Assembly (NCBI GenBank): GCA_963669155.1
Contig: OZ022576.1
Location: 6,198,576-6,262,575 of the forward strand
Direction: 5' to 3'
Source: Arbacia lixula
Taxonomy: Eukaryota; Echinodermata; Echinoidea; Arbacioida; Arbaciidae
DNA length: 64,000 bases
In this document: piece after piece, positions 50,484 to 60,474 of the stretch
Layout: the number at the start of each line of letters is the position of its first letter
How positions within the stretch are numbered: position 1 is the stretch's first letter
The notes under the pieces: model-generated
Databases searched by the model: none
Told to the model about the DNA's origin: nothing
The model's input: the letters and a program-made list of their open reading frames with translations, nothing else
Made by a program: the position numbers and the translations under genes

Positions 50484-51584
50484 TCATTTTGTACCATTTC
50501 CTCTGCACCCAAGAAGTTGAAGGGTTGTTCGTCTAAACCGACCATTGACCATCGTATAAATGAACACATTAGTAATGTAACTCAAGTACTTAATTTGATA
50601 CAAAGTGTATACCAGGGATGAACCATTAGGTACAACCTTATAGATCCATGTTATTTGGTTGCTGGAAAGCTGGTCAAGTATGAAGTTGGGTAGCCAGAGC
50701 AAAAAGAAGACGACTGTAATGACGATCAGCATCTGTGTCTTCTTGTGGTCAGACTGATGGGATCGCACTTTCACCTTTTCCTTCCTTCCGATGTTTGCAA
50801 TGTTCTCGGTCTTGTTATAGATATCTTGCCCGTCCGTTTTTACGGATTCTACTTCAACAGCGACGGTATTATCTGACACAGAATGATCAGCGGTACTGAT
50901 AGACGGGATCGATGCGGACACTGATTTGATAGCCTGAAGATTTTTCCCGTCTTTCCTTGGCTTATCGGGCCCGGGCGTCCCAATCATACCGCGGCGTATT
51001 TTCTGGTGGATACGTATGTACCTGTAAATGCGAAAGTACATCACTGTGACAGCAAGGGCCGCTACCCAGAACACGACTGCTTGAGCTTTAGAGTACAGGT
51101 TTTGTTTCCACGCCACGTTGCCATACACGTTGCACCCATACTCTCCACCGTAGTTTCTCGACTTCGTGATGAAAAAGAACGGCACATGTATGCCGAAAGC
51201 CACCACGACACATCCGAGCGAGATCAAAGCTGCAAGGCGACGACTGATTCGCCTGCCGAAAGGATTACACACGGCCTGATAACGGTATACAGCGATGGTC
51301 ATGGTGAGAAACAGTCCGGCGTATAGCGCCGATCTCGCCGCAATGACCTCGATGAAGCACGCCCATGGATGGTCATCATGGAAAAACACAATAACGACCC
51401 TCATCCCGATGATAAAACTGGAAATCAGATCGACGACGGCCAACGCTATGAACGTCAAATCGGTGGCGTTGCCAACACCAAGGCGCAAAAACACTTTGAC
51501 GATTAAGGCATTGCCTGGAATTCCTATAGCCGCGGCCAGGCACCCGATTATGAGCCGGATTGTGGTTTTGCTGCTGAGAAACAT
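50484..51584 (-). CDS. Class A GPCR, tandem paralog 2
   Basis: Intronless, 366 aa from the ATG at 51584 (MFLSSKTTIRL). I chose this start because paralog 3 also begins MFLSSK; the frame stays open upstream without an ATG. It has IPGN (TM1), LAVVD (TM2), Cys in HPWACF and EYGCNVY, YRY for DRY, FFLLWLP (TM6) and TNVFIY (TM7). TM4 has Leu where paralogs 1 and 3 have the usual Trp (residue 120). TM2 (SSFIIGMRVVIVFF) is the most divergent of the four. The third loop is shorter than in the sisters because a segment around the TPNRTT block is missing. Residues 93-145 match paralog 4 almost exactly. Ligand unknown. Confidence 0.92.
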   Translation of the reverse strand: MFLSSKTTIRLIIGCLAAAIGIPGNALIVKVFLRLGVGNATDLTFIALAVVDLISSFIIGMRVVIVFFHDDHPWACFIEVIAARSALYAGLFLTMTIAVYRYQAVCNPFGRRISRRLAALISLGCVVVAFGIHVPFFFITKSRNYGGEYGCNVYGNVAWKQNLYSKAQAVVFWVAALAVTVMYFRIYRYIRIHQKIRRGMIGTPGPDKPRKDGKNLQAIKSVSASIPSISTADHSVSDNTVAVEVESVKTDGQDIYNKTENIANIGRKEKVKVRSHQSDHKKTQMLIVITVVFFLLWLPNFILDQLSSNQITWIYKVVPNGSSLVYTLYQIKYLSYITNVFIYTMVNGRFRRTTLQLLGCRGNGTK

Positions 51585-51639
51585 TGTGGAACCAGTTATA
51601 TGCAAAACAAAGTAAAAGCCCAAAGGCGCATGATAAGAT

Positions 51640-52800
51640 CCAAGAGAGCTCCTCTCTAGAAACGTTCAAACACCATTACGGCTTTGGAGCTTGTAGGATC
51701 AATTTGATGAACACTTCGAAATACTTGTTAGAAGCATTTAAAACTCACAATATTTATAACACAGCCTCTCTTTAAATCGTGGTGTAATTTATAAAGCAAA
51801 TATGCGTCTGATGTTCACTTATAGCTATTTCTGCGTTCTTATTTGGCTAAATTGCTACTGGAAGACAGAGGACTAGGTCATTCGACTAAACACAATTTTC
51901 CTTTCATAGCATACGAGATAAGAATACCGTCATATCATTGGCTAACATTCATCCACTGATATCGCAAATCATGTAGCAAATATTCTATATTTCCTGCCAT
52001 TTGGGTAATCCTATTCTTCATTTTATCTTACTTCTCAATAAAATGTTAGTTTCCATCATTTCTGATTCTTCTGAATAAATCAATAATCGAGTCCTTAGAT
52101 GGAGCAGAGCAGATAACTTCGTGACCAGTAGCCAATCACGTTCACTCATGATATCAATATCTTCCGTTGGCATTATCTAAATATGTCTATAAGTCTCATT
52201 CTTGTAAACAGAACAGAGAGTTCAATTCGATATGTGATGCCCTCTCACATCGATTTAAAGTGAACGTCTGCTACATTTCAAGTAAAACAAAATATGAAAA
52301 AAAAAACGTTAAAAGTAGGGAGAACGTGGAGAAAGAAGTGAAAATGAATAAAGTGAACCGTCTATCATCACACTTTTCCAGCTCGCATATACATTATATC
52401 CGAAATATCTATATGGGATAGTAAGACAGAAAAACTGGTTTTATGTAGGTTACATCACATGGGGAAGATTCAGATAATCTCATGTTTCTTTAAACCATCG
52501 CCTTGTGATGTAGGGAAATGAGAGGTTACATGTAGATAGACATTTTATATAGCAACCGAAGTCTGCGAACACTCATTTTTCTTAGATTTTGATATAAGCG
52601 ATGCCCGATGCCCGATCATTCTGGGATTTTCTACCGTTAAAATTATGACGAGGATTGTTGTAATAAGCAATTTTCCCAATATTTAAATGTTTCCTGGCAA
52701 AGGTAGGGTTAAAGCATCTTCAGATCTATTTTTTTTTTACTTCGTTACGCGTTTACTACTGTGCTCGGACGCAAAATGAAGTCTGGCTCACACGCTTTTG
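51640..52800 (-). repeat. Duplicated 5' flank, copy next to receptor 2
   Basis: Matches 54440-55555 in order and orientation. Shared blocks include TTTGATGAACACTTCGAAAT, GTGTCTTC-poor AT sequence around CAAAGCAAATATGC, AGTAGCCAATCACGTTCACT, and TTACGCGTTT.CTACTGTGC. An extra ~150 bp near 51900-52050 is absent from the other copy. Confidence 0.8.
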
Positions 52801-53099
52801 CTAATATCTAATACAAAGTATTTGATAAAAGGGTCTGGCTGCAGTAGATTAATCTTTATCAATTTATTTTCTGACTCACCCAACTAAGCTGTGGGGAATT
52901 TCTAATTCACACCATTTAGTAAAGGGGTCTGGTTGAACATTATCGATTTCTCCTCCAGCCAACCAAATGTGTGATAGTCTCCGAAAATGGAGAATGAAAA
53001 GGTGACTAGTCTTATAAACACTGCTAAGTGTCGTTAGTGATATGATATATACCAAAGGTGCTCAGCAGCAATACATACAAAAGAGTAATATCACCACCA

Positions 53100-53215
53100 T
53101 CAACAAAGTGTACAGTAGTAGTCGTCGTAGTTGAAGAAGAAGTAGTAGTAGCAGTAGTAGAAATAGCATTATGAACAACAGAAGATGTTGTTGTGGTGAT
53201 GATAGTAGCTTCATT
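53100..53215. repeat. (GTA)n array 3' of receptor 3
   Basis: A short interrupted GTA/GTC trinucleotide tract ending GATAGTAGCTTCATTTGCCA, about 30 bp beyond the stop codon. The same terminal block recurs next to receptor 4. Confidence 0.8.
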
Positions 53216-53244
53216 TGCCACAACAAAAGGTATATGAGTAGTGG

Positions 53245-54378
53245 TTAGTTAATTCTTTTATCTTTAAAAGAAAGCAGTTGAAGGGTGGTTAACCTGAACC
53301 GACTATTGACTATCAAGTAAATGAACACATTGGTAACATGACTTAAGTATTTAATTTGATAGAGACAGTATACCATGGAGGCACCATCCGGCACTGCCTC
53401 AAAGATCCAGGCGAGTTGGTTGCTGGAGAGCTGATCGAGTACGACGTTGGGCAGCCAGAGCAAGAAGAAGACGGCGGTGATGACGATCAACATCTGTGTC
53501 TTCTTGTGGTCAGACTGGTGAGATCGGACTGTCGGGGATAACACCTTGGTCGTCTTTTCGATGATTGCTGTCGTTCTGTTGGGTGTTCCTGATGCGATGT
53601 TCTCCACTTGGTTACTGACATCTCGGCCATTCGTTTCGACGGCTTCTACAGCTACAGCGAGGGCAAGATCTGACATAGAAAGATCAGTGGTGATAGACGG
53701 AATTGATGCGGACACCGACTTGATAACTCCAAGATGATCTCCGTCTTTACGTGGAAGATCCGGTCGAGACATTCCCATCATATCACGACGTAGGATCTGG
53801 TGCACACGTATGTACTTGTATATGCGGAGGTACATCAACGTGACAGCCAAGGCTGATATACAGAAGACGACTGCTTGAGCTTTAGCGTAGAGGCTTTGTT
53901 TCCAAGCAACATTGCCATACACATTGCACCCATACTCATCTCCGTACTTTCTCGACTCCGTGATGAAGAAGAACGGCACATGTATGCTGAAAGCCATAAC
54001 GACGCATCCGAGCGAGATCCAGGTTGCAAGGCGACGACTGATTCGCCTGTCGAAAGGATTGCACACGGCCTGGTAACGGTAGACGGCAATGCTCACGGTG
54101 AGAAATAGCCCAGCATACAGCGCCGATCTCGCCGCAATAACCTCAATGAAGCACGCCCATGGATGGTCATCGTGGAGAAACACCATCGCGATTTTCATCC
54201 CGTTCGTCAAACTGGCAATCAGATCGACAACGGCCAACGCTATGAACGTCACATCAGTGGCGTTGCCAACACCAAGGCGCAAAAAAACTTTGATGATTAG
54301 TGCGTTGCCTGGAATTCCTAACGCAACGGCCAAGCACCCGATAATGAGCCGGATTGTGTATTTGCTACTGAGAAACAT
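53245..54378 (-). CDS. Class A GPCR, tandem paralog 3
   Basis: Intronless, 377 aa from the ATG at 54378 (MFLSSKYTIRL). It has the same seven-helix layout and altered motifs as its sisters: IPGN, LAVVD, HPWACF and EYGCNVY cysteines, YRY, Trp120 in TM4 (LATWISLGC), FFLLWLP and TNVFIY. The first ~45 residues match paralog 2, TM2 to ECL2 mostly match paralog 1 (NGMKIAMVF, LFLTVSIAVYRY, TESRKYGDEYGC), and the C-terminus from SPTVRSHQSDHKKTQ onward matches paralog 4 (WIFE.VPDGASM, NSRFRLTTLQLL). A candidate TATA box lies 340 bp upstream. Ligand unknown; a chemosensory role is inference. Confidence 0.93.
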   Translation of the reverse strand: MFLSSKYTIRLIIGCLAVALGIPGNALIIKVFLRLGVGNATDVTFIALAVVDLIASLTNGMKIAMVFLHDDHPWACFIEVIAARSALYAGLFLTVSIAVYRYQAVCNPFDRRISRRLATWISLGCVVMAFSIHVPFFFITESRKYGDEYGCNVYGNVAWKQSLYAKAQAVVFCISALAVTLMYLRIYKYIRVHQILRRDMMGMSRPDLPRKDGDHLGVIKSVSASIPSITTDLSMSDLALAVAVEAVETNGRDVSNQVENIASGTPNRTTAIIEKTTKVLSPTVRSHQSDHKKTQMLIVITAVFFLLWLPNVVLDQLSSNQLAWIFEAVPDGASMVYCLYQIKYLSHVTNVFIYLIVNSRFRLTTLQLLSFKDKRIN

Positions 54379-54439
54379 TGTTTAATCTTTCATGAACAAA
54401 TCAAAGTGCTGCCCATTTGATTTACGGGTGTAAGACGCA

Positions 54440-55555
54440 CGTAAGTTCAAAGAGTGCTGCTCTCGAAATGTTCAATCGTCTTAATTTGATGAACACTTCG
54501 AAATGCTTGATAAAAGCAACTAAGACTCATTTTAAATCGTGGTATAATTTACAAAGCAAATATGCACCTGATGTTCTCTTTTAGCTATTTCTTCGTTCTT
54601 ATTGGCTGAATTTCTAATGGAGGAGAGAGGATTGTATCATTTTACGAAACCCAATTCTCCTTCTTCGGTTTATCTTTCTGATTTCTGATTCTTCTGACTA
54701 AATCAATAATCGAACCTTATATAGATGGAGCAAAGCTAATGTCGTAGTTATCAGTAGCCAATCACGTTCACTCACAATATCAATATCTTCCGCTGGCGGA
54801 ATCCGCATGTGTTTGTATGTCTCCTATTTCTTGACTATTCTCATTCTTGTAAACAGCAGAGAGTTCAATTCTGAGAAGTGCTATTTGCCTCACATCGATT
54901 TTCCCTTCTCTCTTAATGCATACCGCTGCTACATTCCAAATAAAACGTATAATAGGAAAACTACATCAAATAATAGAGAACAGGGACAAGAAGTGAAAAT
55001 AATTCAATTGAACCGTTTACTATCACATTTTGTCCAGTTCGTATTTACAGTATATTCCTGAAATGCTTGAACAGGACAGTAAACTAGTTGTCTAGTAGGG
55101 TGAGGGTTTGTTGGTCAAAGTCGGTAAACCAGAGTCTTTGGACAGAAACGCTGGTCTGTTTGGGCAACATCACATGTGTAGAATGCAGATAATCTCTTAT
55201 GTTTAACTTTTGCTACGTAATTTTGAAAAATGGGAGATTTAACCTTGGTGAACATGTAAAATAAAAATTAATGTCTCGTTTTTTGTAGGTTTTGAAATAA
55301 GCAATGCCCGATGAATCATTTCTTGAATATTTCTACCATTAAAATTATAATGAGCACATCCCCCCCCCAGATTGTGTTAAATTCTTTACATGCCATGTGT
55401 TTATTTTGTGACCAATATTGCATAGAAATGTCATAGAGCATAATTTTTTTTTTTTGCAAAGGAAGGGTTATAGGATCTTCAAATTTATTTTCTACTTCGC
55501 TTACGCGTTTGCTACTGTGCTCGGAGGCAAAATATAGTCTGACTCACAGGCTGTT
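54440..55555 (-). repeat. Duplicated 5' flank, copy next to receptor 3
   Basis: Partner of the block at 51640-52800. It begins shortly upstream of the receptor 3 ATG and ends at the GCTCGGAGGCAAAATATAGTC segment. Together with the genes this defines a repeated unit of about 2.5-2.8 kb. Confidence 0.8.
54716..54723 (-). promoter_or_regulatory. Candidate TATA box of receptor 3
   Basis: TATATAAG on the minus strand within CCATCTATATAAGGTTCG. The matching position in the receptor 2 flank (near 52093) reads CCATCTAAGGACTCG and lacks the TATA core. Confidence 0.5.
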
Positions 55556-55719
55556 GGGCACTTTAATCCCGACTTTTAAATAAATAGAGAATTAGAAAAT
55601 GACTAGTCTAATGAACTTTTGAAAGTATCATATTGATACGATAAATAAAGAAATTGCTCAGCAGCAATATACACAAAACCGATGGCAACAGTACTAGCAC
55701 GATCATGAACAAACTGTTC

Positions 55720-55875
55720 AGTAGTAATGGTAGTAGTAGAAGTAGTAGTGGTAGTGGTGGTGGTGGTGGTGGTAGTTGGAGTGGTAGTATTAGTAGTAGT
55801 GGTAGTAGTAGTGGTGGTAATATTAGTAGTAGTAGTAATAGCACAATGACTAGCAATAGTGGTGGTGATAGTAGC
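55720..55875. repeat. (GTA/GTG)n array 3' of receptor 4
   Basis: Interrupted GTA/GTG trinucleotides ending GATAGTAGCTTCATCTGCCA, the same closing block as in the array next to receptor 3. It lies about 75 bp beyond the receptor 4 stop. Poly-Thr and poly-Ser frames here are artefacts. Confidence 0.88.
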
Positions 55876-55949
55876 TTCATCTGCCATACCCTAATCAGTA
55901 TCATATATCAGCGGTATGGACAATTTTAACGGGAATATAGTTAGTTCAT

Positions 55950-57080
55950 TTATTTACCTTTGAAATACAGCAGTTGAAGAGTCGTTAGCCTAAACCGACT
56001 ATTAACTATCAAGTAAACGAACACATTCGTAACGTGACTCAAGTACTTAATTTGATAGAGAGCGTATCCCATGGACGCACCATCCGGCACTACCTCAAAG
56101 ATCCAGGCGAGTTGGTCGCTGGAAAGTTGATCAAGTACGACGTTGGGTAGCCAGAGCAAGAAGAAGACGGCGGTGATGACGATCAACATCTGTGTCTTCT
56201 TGTGGTCAGACTGGTGAGATCGGACTGTCGGGGATGACACCTTGGCCAACTTTTCGATGTTTGTTGTTGTCTTCTTAGGTGTTCCGGGAGCGATGTTCTC
56301 CGTTTTGTAACAGGGATCTAGGCTGTTTGTCGTGACGGATTCTACTGCAACAGTGGCAGTAGGATCTGACGCAGACAGATCGGTGGTGATAGACATAATT
56401 GATGCGGACAGTGAATTTATAGGTTGAAGATGTTTTCCGTCTTTCCGTCCCTGATCCGTCCCTGATTTTGATATTCCCATCATATCACGACGTATTATCT
56501 GGTGGACACGTATGTACCTGTAAATACGAACATACATCACCGTGACAGCCAAGGCTGATATACAGAAGACGACTGCTTGAGCTTTGGCGTAGAGACTCTG
56601 TATCCATTCCACGTTGCCATACACGTTGCACCCATACTCTTCGCCATACTTTCTCGACTTCGTGATGAAGAAGAATGGCACATGTATGCCGAAAGCCGCT
56701 ACGACACATCCGAGCGAGATCAAAGCTGCAAGGCGACGACCGATTCGCCTGCCGAAAGGATTACACACGGCCTGATAGCGGTAAACGGCGATGGTCATAG
56801 TGAGAAACAGTCCGGCATACAGCGCCGATCTCGCCGCAATGACCTCGATGAAGCACGCCCATGGGTGGTCATCGTGGAAAAACACCATCGCGATTTTCAT
56901 CCCGTTGATCAAACTTGCAATCAGATCGACGATGGCCAGCGATATGAACGTCAAATCGGTGGCGTTGATGATTCCTTGGCGATTGAATACGGCAATAATC
57001 ATGGCGTTGCCAGGAATGCCCAGACCTACTGCCAAACAACCAATTGACAGACGAAGTTTGTAAAAAGTGCTGAGAACCAT
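55950..57080 (-). CDS. Class A GPCR, tandem paralog 4
   Basis: Intronless, 376 aa from the ATG at 57080 (MVLSTFYKLRL). It has IPGN (TM1), LAIVD (TM2), HPWACF and EYGCNVY cysteines, YRY for DRY, Leu120 in TM4, FFLLWLP and TNVFVY for NPxxY. It is a patchwork: residues 1-70 match paralog 1, 93-145 match paralog 2 (LFLTMTIAVYRYQAVCNPFG, RRLAALISLGC), NVEWIQSLYAKAQ matches paralog 1, and the C-terminus matches paralog 3. The TAA stop lies inside an AATAAA hexamer (..GGTAAATAAATG..), so the coding end could overlap a cleavage signal, though chance is likely. Ligand unknown. Confidence 0.93.
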   Translation of the reverse strand: MVLSTFYKLRLSIGCLAVGLGIPGNAMIIAVFNRQGIINATDLTFISLAIVDLIASLINGMKIAMVFFHDDHPWACFIEVIAARSALYAGLFLTMTIAVYRYQAVCNPFGRRIGRRLAALISLGCVVAAFGIHVPFFFITKSRKYGEEYGCNVYGNVEWIQSLYAKAQAVVFCISALAVTVMYVRIYRYIRVHQIIRRDMMGISKSGTDQGRKDGKHLQPINSLSASIMSITTDLSASDPTATVAVESVTTNSLDPCYKTENIAPGTPKKTTTNIEKLAKVSSPTVRSHQSDHKKTQMLIVITAVFFLLWLPNVVLDQLSSDQLAWIFEVVPDGASMGYALYQIKYLSHVTNVFVYLIVNSRFRLTTLQLLYFKGK

Positions 57081-58879
57081 CGCTGAAAACGTAGCTTAAC
57101 CGGATTTATGAAGATCGAATGTGCTTCTCTGTCAGTATAATATGTCTGACTGATTTAACTTCCAAACACTTACTGCGTTGGGAGTACTATAAATCATGTA
57201 TCAAACTTCCCAGGATTGCGATGTTAGATGTTTAGCTTATCTTAACGTTATGACGAGGATTGGGGTCCAACGAAACTACAAGATGGGGCGTTAAAAGGGA
57301 CGAAGAAGACGGCTCGTAATTGGTGGGATTATGGAAACACTGGTGCTGATATTGACATGTCAGAATTTGACAGAGCTGCGCATGCTCGTCGCGATACTAG
57401 TGAATTTCACATCTCTTGGTAATTTCCATCAGCTAAATATTTTCATTCCCCAATAGATAAAATCAATTATGAAATATATAAATAATAGTATGGGAAAGAT
57501 ATAGCTCTTCTTTACCGTATCGATTTAATCATACATCTCATACAATGTGTACAAAGTGGTTCTTTGTGTTCTTCCTGTGTGTATATACTCTCCGCTAATG
57601 CGTTCTTCTTTGATGAACTTTTATATGACAGGGGTGTATGATGACAAGGACAACCTTTTCTGCATCTATTCAGGTCGAGGGGAAATACTACATCACGTTC
57701 TATAACACACTTCAGTTAGCTAGCATTGTAAGTGATCCGATCAAATTTTGCAGAGACCTGTAGACGAAATTTAATTTGCAATGTTCATTGAAAGCTTGGA
57801 TCAACGATTTTATTTTCGTGTTACTTTGTTTGGGGTTTTACGAAGAAACTTTTTTCGAATTGTCTGTAATAATACACTTGATATGAATAAAATATAATTT
57901 CATCTACAATGTGATTTTATACTTGATCCGAGCCACATGCTTTCTTCAAATCATTTCTTTGAGAAAACTTACAAAATGTATTTCTGGTATAAGAATGTTG
58001 CAAGTGCGTTAAGCTCATAGAGTAGCACACAAAGGGTTAAGACGGCACGTAATATGTATCATTACATGTCATGGCCTTCCAAACGATCATCTCGTTCTCC
58101 CTGTACATACTCTTTCTTTCTGCATCTCTCTTTCTCTCTGTTTCTTCTTCTCTTTCTTTCACTCTCATCATTGCTCTCATCCACTTATTCCAATAAGTGG
58201 CGCTTTACATATCAATACAATCTGGCGATCTCGCGTTGAGTAAACAATTAATGTATTTCGTATTTGTTTACGGTAATTTTTGCTGCCGCCTAAATGAGGC
58301 TCCAGAGTTCAATTGAACAGGGAATCCGGTGAGTACTTTCTCTGACTTTTTTTGTTTACAAGTGTCATATTGGTGATATACATGATGATAAATACAATTT
58401 CGCGTACATGAGCGAGTTTAGTCAAGACTGAAACTTATTTACAAGGGAAATGCTGAAACGCTGCTCCCCATGTGAACTGTACAATGACACAAATGAAACG
58501 GTATATACATGGCAGGGAGAAACAATTGTTACATTTAAACAATTATGTAAATATGCATCACATTATTCCACACGATAGCTTCATGGGTTGTCTGTCCCAT
58601 GCGACACGAAACCATACATAATTTTGCAGCGATTATATGCTACAATCTGACATTGCTTATAGGTGTGGACGGCCGTTGCACAGAAAATTATGTTTTTGTA
58701 ACACGTGATCACATTTCAACAATCAATAATTACAAACCTGATTACGGTATATGCAGTGCATAAAAGAAGCTAACAATGCTTGTTTACCATGTTGATGTTT
58801 ACATTGACCGTCAAGTAGTTATGATATGCGATTATCATTAATAGAAATTAATTTAACATTACACAAATTTTTCCCGGAC

Positions 58880-58922
<43 letters not shown>

Positions 58923-58950
58923 CATAGTACATATATATATATATATAATA

Positions 58951-58990
<40 letters not shown>

Positions 58991-59400
58991 TGAAGATCGT
59001 CCGCCAGAACGACGTGAAGCCGTCGGTAGCCGAACCACTGACTTCAAGGTAGCGCATATATATATATATATACATACATATAACGTTGCACTTTGCATGT
59101 TTAAATAATAATATTTACAAATCTTATACACACTGATACCGAAACATTAAGTATAAGATATAGGGTTAAGATCACGTTTAGCGAAGGGATTTAAAAAAGT
59201 ATACTGCTTGTAACATTACTAAGCATTATTTACTGCAATCGTAATTAAACGATTACCATTAAACGAGGTAGATTTTATTAACATTGTAAAATATATCCAA
59301 GATGAAAAGAACTACAACCCCAAGAGTTTTGTTTGCTAACTGCCAATAATAGTATTAAGAGTGATTTTGCCTTATCAATACAGTGGGAGAAAGAGAGAGA

Positions 59401-59433
<33 letters not shown>

Positions 59434-60474
59434 GAGGGGGGGGGGCAGAGTAGCATGTGAAAAGCGAGTTTAAAGGCAAGGTAACTTACTTTATTTTCGT
59501 ATTGACAACTATTAACAAAATATTCAAAAACATATTTTTTTATATAGATATATATATATATATATCAAATTATTCCATTAAAAACACAACAACGACAGTG
59601 ACAGTATACTTTGTCTCAGTATTATTCTGACAGAAATAGTTTGTTTCCAGTTATTAATAATCAAGAGATGGACGGGTGGGATTTAATAAACCTGGATTCC
59701 AAGTACTTAAATCAGGCAACCGCTTTCTACTCGCACGGTGATTACGTGGAATGATGGATTACTCTGTGCAGCAGTTTGTTCTTTGCTAAGGTACTAAAAT
59801 GTCGTTGCCATTTCTTGCTAAAGTCATTTTGTTTTATATATTTGATAACAATTAGACAGGGTTACGGCTTACGATCGCAGGAATCAATGAATTTATTAAT
59901 TCTTTGTTTTTTTCACTAGTTTTGCACAAAAATCCCATAAAGTACTGTTATATCTTACACGGGAAGGAATACCCCCCCCCCCCCAACTACACATATTTTA
60001 GGGGGCATATAGAATCGTACCCTTTGTATTAGGAAGTGAACGTACATTAATCATTGATAAGAAATCAAGCAGCGAAATGGAAGAGAGCTGATCAATCAAT
60101 TTGCTATGATTCTAAAAGTCATTAATTACATGTACTGGTTACCATATTTGTGATTTTTTCGTGAATTACAAGACGCATTTGTCTCGGGGCGTCACTTTCA
60201 GGAAGCAAAAACTAGTTATAAACCTCATTACATATCAATAATCTACGGTTATCAATTTCATTTGCAATTAACGCTTGTAATGAAATAGTAAGGGTAAACT
60301 AAATTCTTGAGGGTTATATATCCACTTACCCCGTGATTTGTGTCCTCTTCATTGAGAAATATGAAAGGGCAGCACAGTATAAGAGTATGCAAGGTGAACG
60401 ACTCAGTGTCCAAGAATACCTATATATATGGATACATAGTCAGGACGTGACTTCACCCTTTAAAGTGTTGCACT
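57081..60474. other. Intergenic region between receptor cluster and LRR-Ig gene
   Basis: AT-rich, no gene recognised. Contains TA microsatellites with a GC-rich island (58880-59080), a GA tract with a G run near 59392-59445 and a C run near 59970-59984. Confidence 0.5.
58880..59080. repeat. (TA)n microsatellites flanking a 60-bp GC-rich island
   Basis: TA repeats at about 58881-58920, 58931-58990 and 59056-59080. Between the last two lies a GC-rich non-repetitive segment, about 58990-59053, that stands out sharply from the surroundings. Confidence 0.85.

Larger units (their letters stand above)
51585..53244. other. Spacer between receptor genes 2 and 3
   Basis: Mostly the 5' duplicated block of receptor 2 (51640-52800). 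A small GTA array close to the receptor 3 stop codon completes it. Short open frames here are conserved between the duplicated blocks only as part of the DNA duplication. Confidence 0.6.
54379..55949. other. Spacer between receptor genes 3 and 4
   Basis: Consists of the duplicated 5' block of receptor 3 and the GTA array of receptor 4. No further gene. Confidence 0.6.

Noticed and set aside
52167..55061. Pair of ~84-aa plus-strand frames with similar sequence (52167-52421 and 54807-55061)
   Set aside because: They lie in the duplicated 5' flanks, have indels that alter much of the protein, and show no family motif; treated as noncoding duplication.
55603..55904. Thr-rich minus-strand frames beginning MADEATI, similar to MANEATI at 53024-53221
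   Set aside because: The similarity follows the duplicated DNA and GTA array; there is no codon-level sign of protein constraint.
13700..59984. Many G or C homopolymers of 12-20 bases (13.7, 16.5, 17.2, 20.8, 22.4, 24.3, 24.7, 30.5, 44.3, 60.0 kb)
   Set aside because: Noted as error-prone for assembly length, but apart from the MITE termini they show no consistent context suggesting function.
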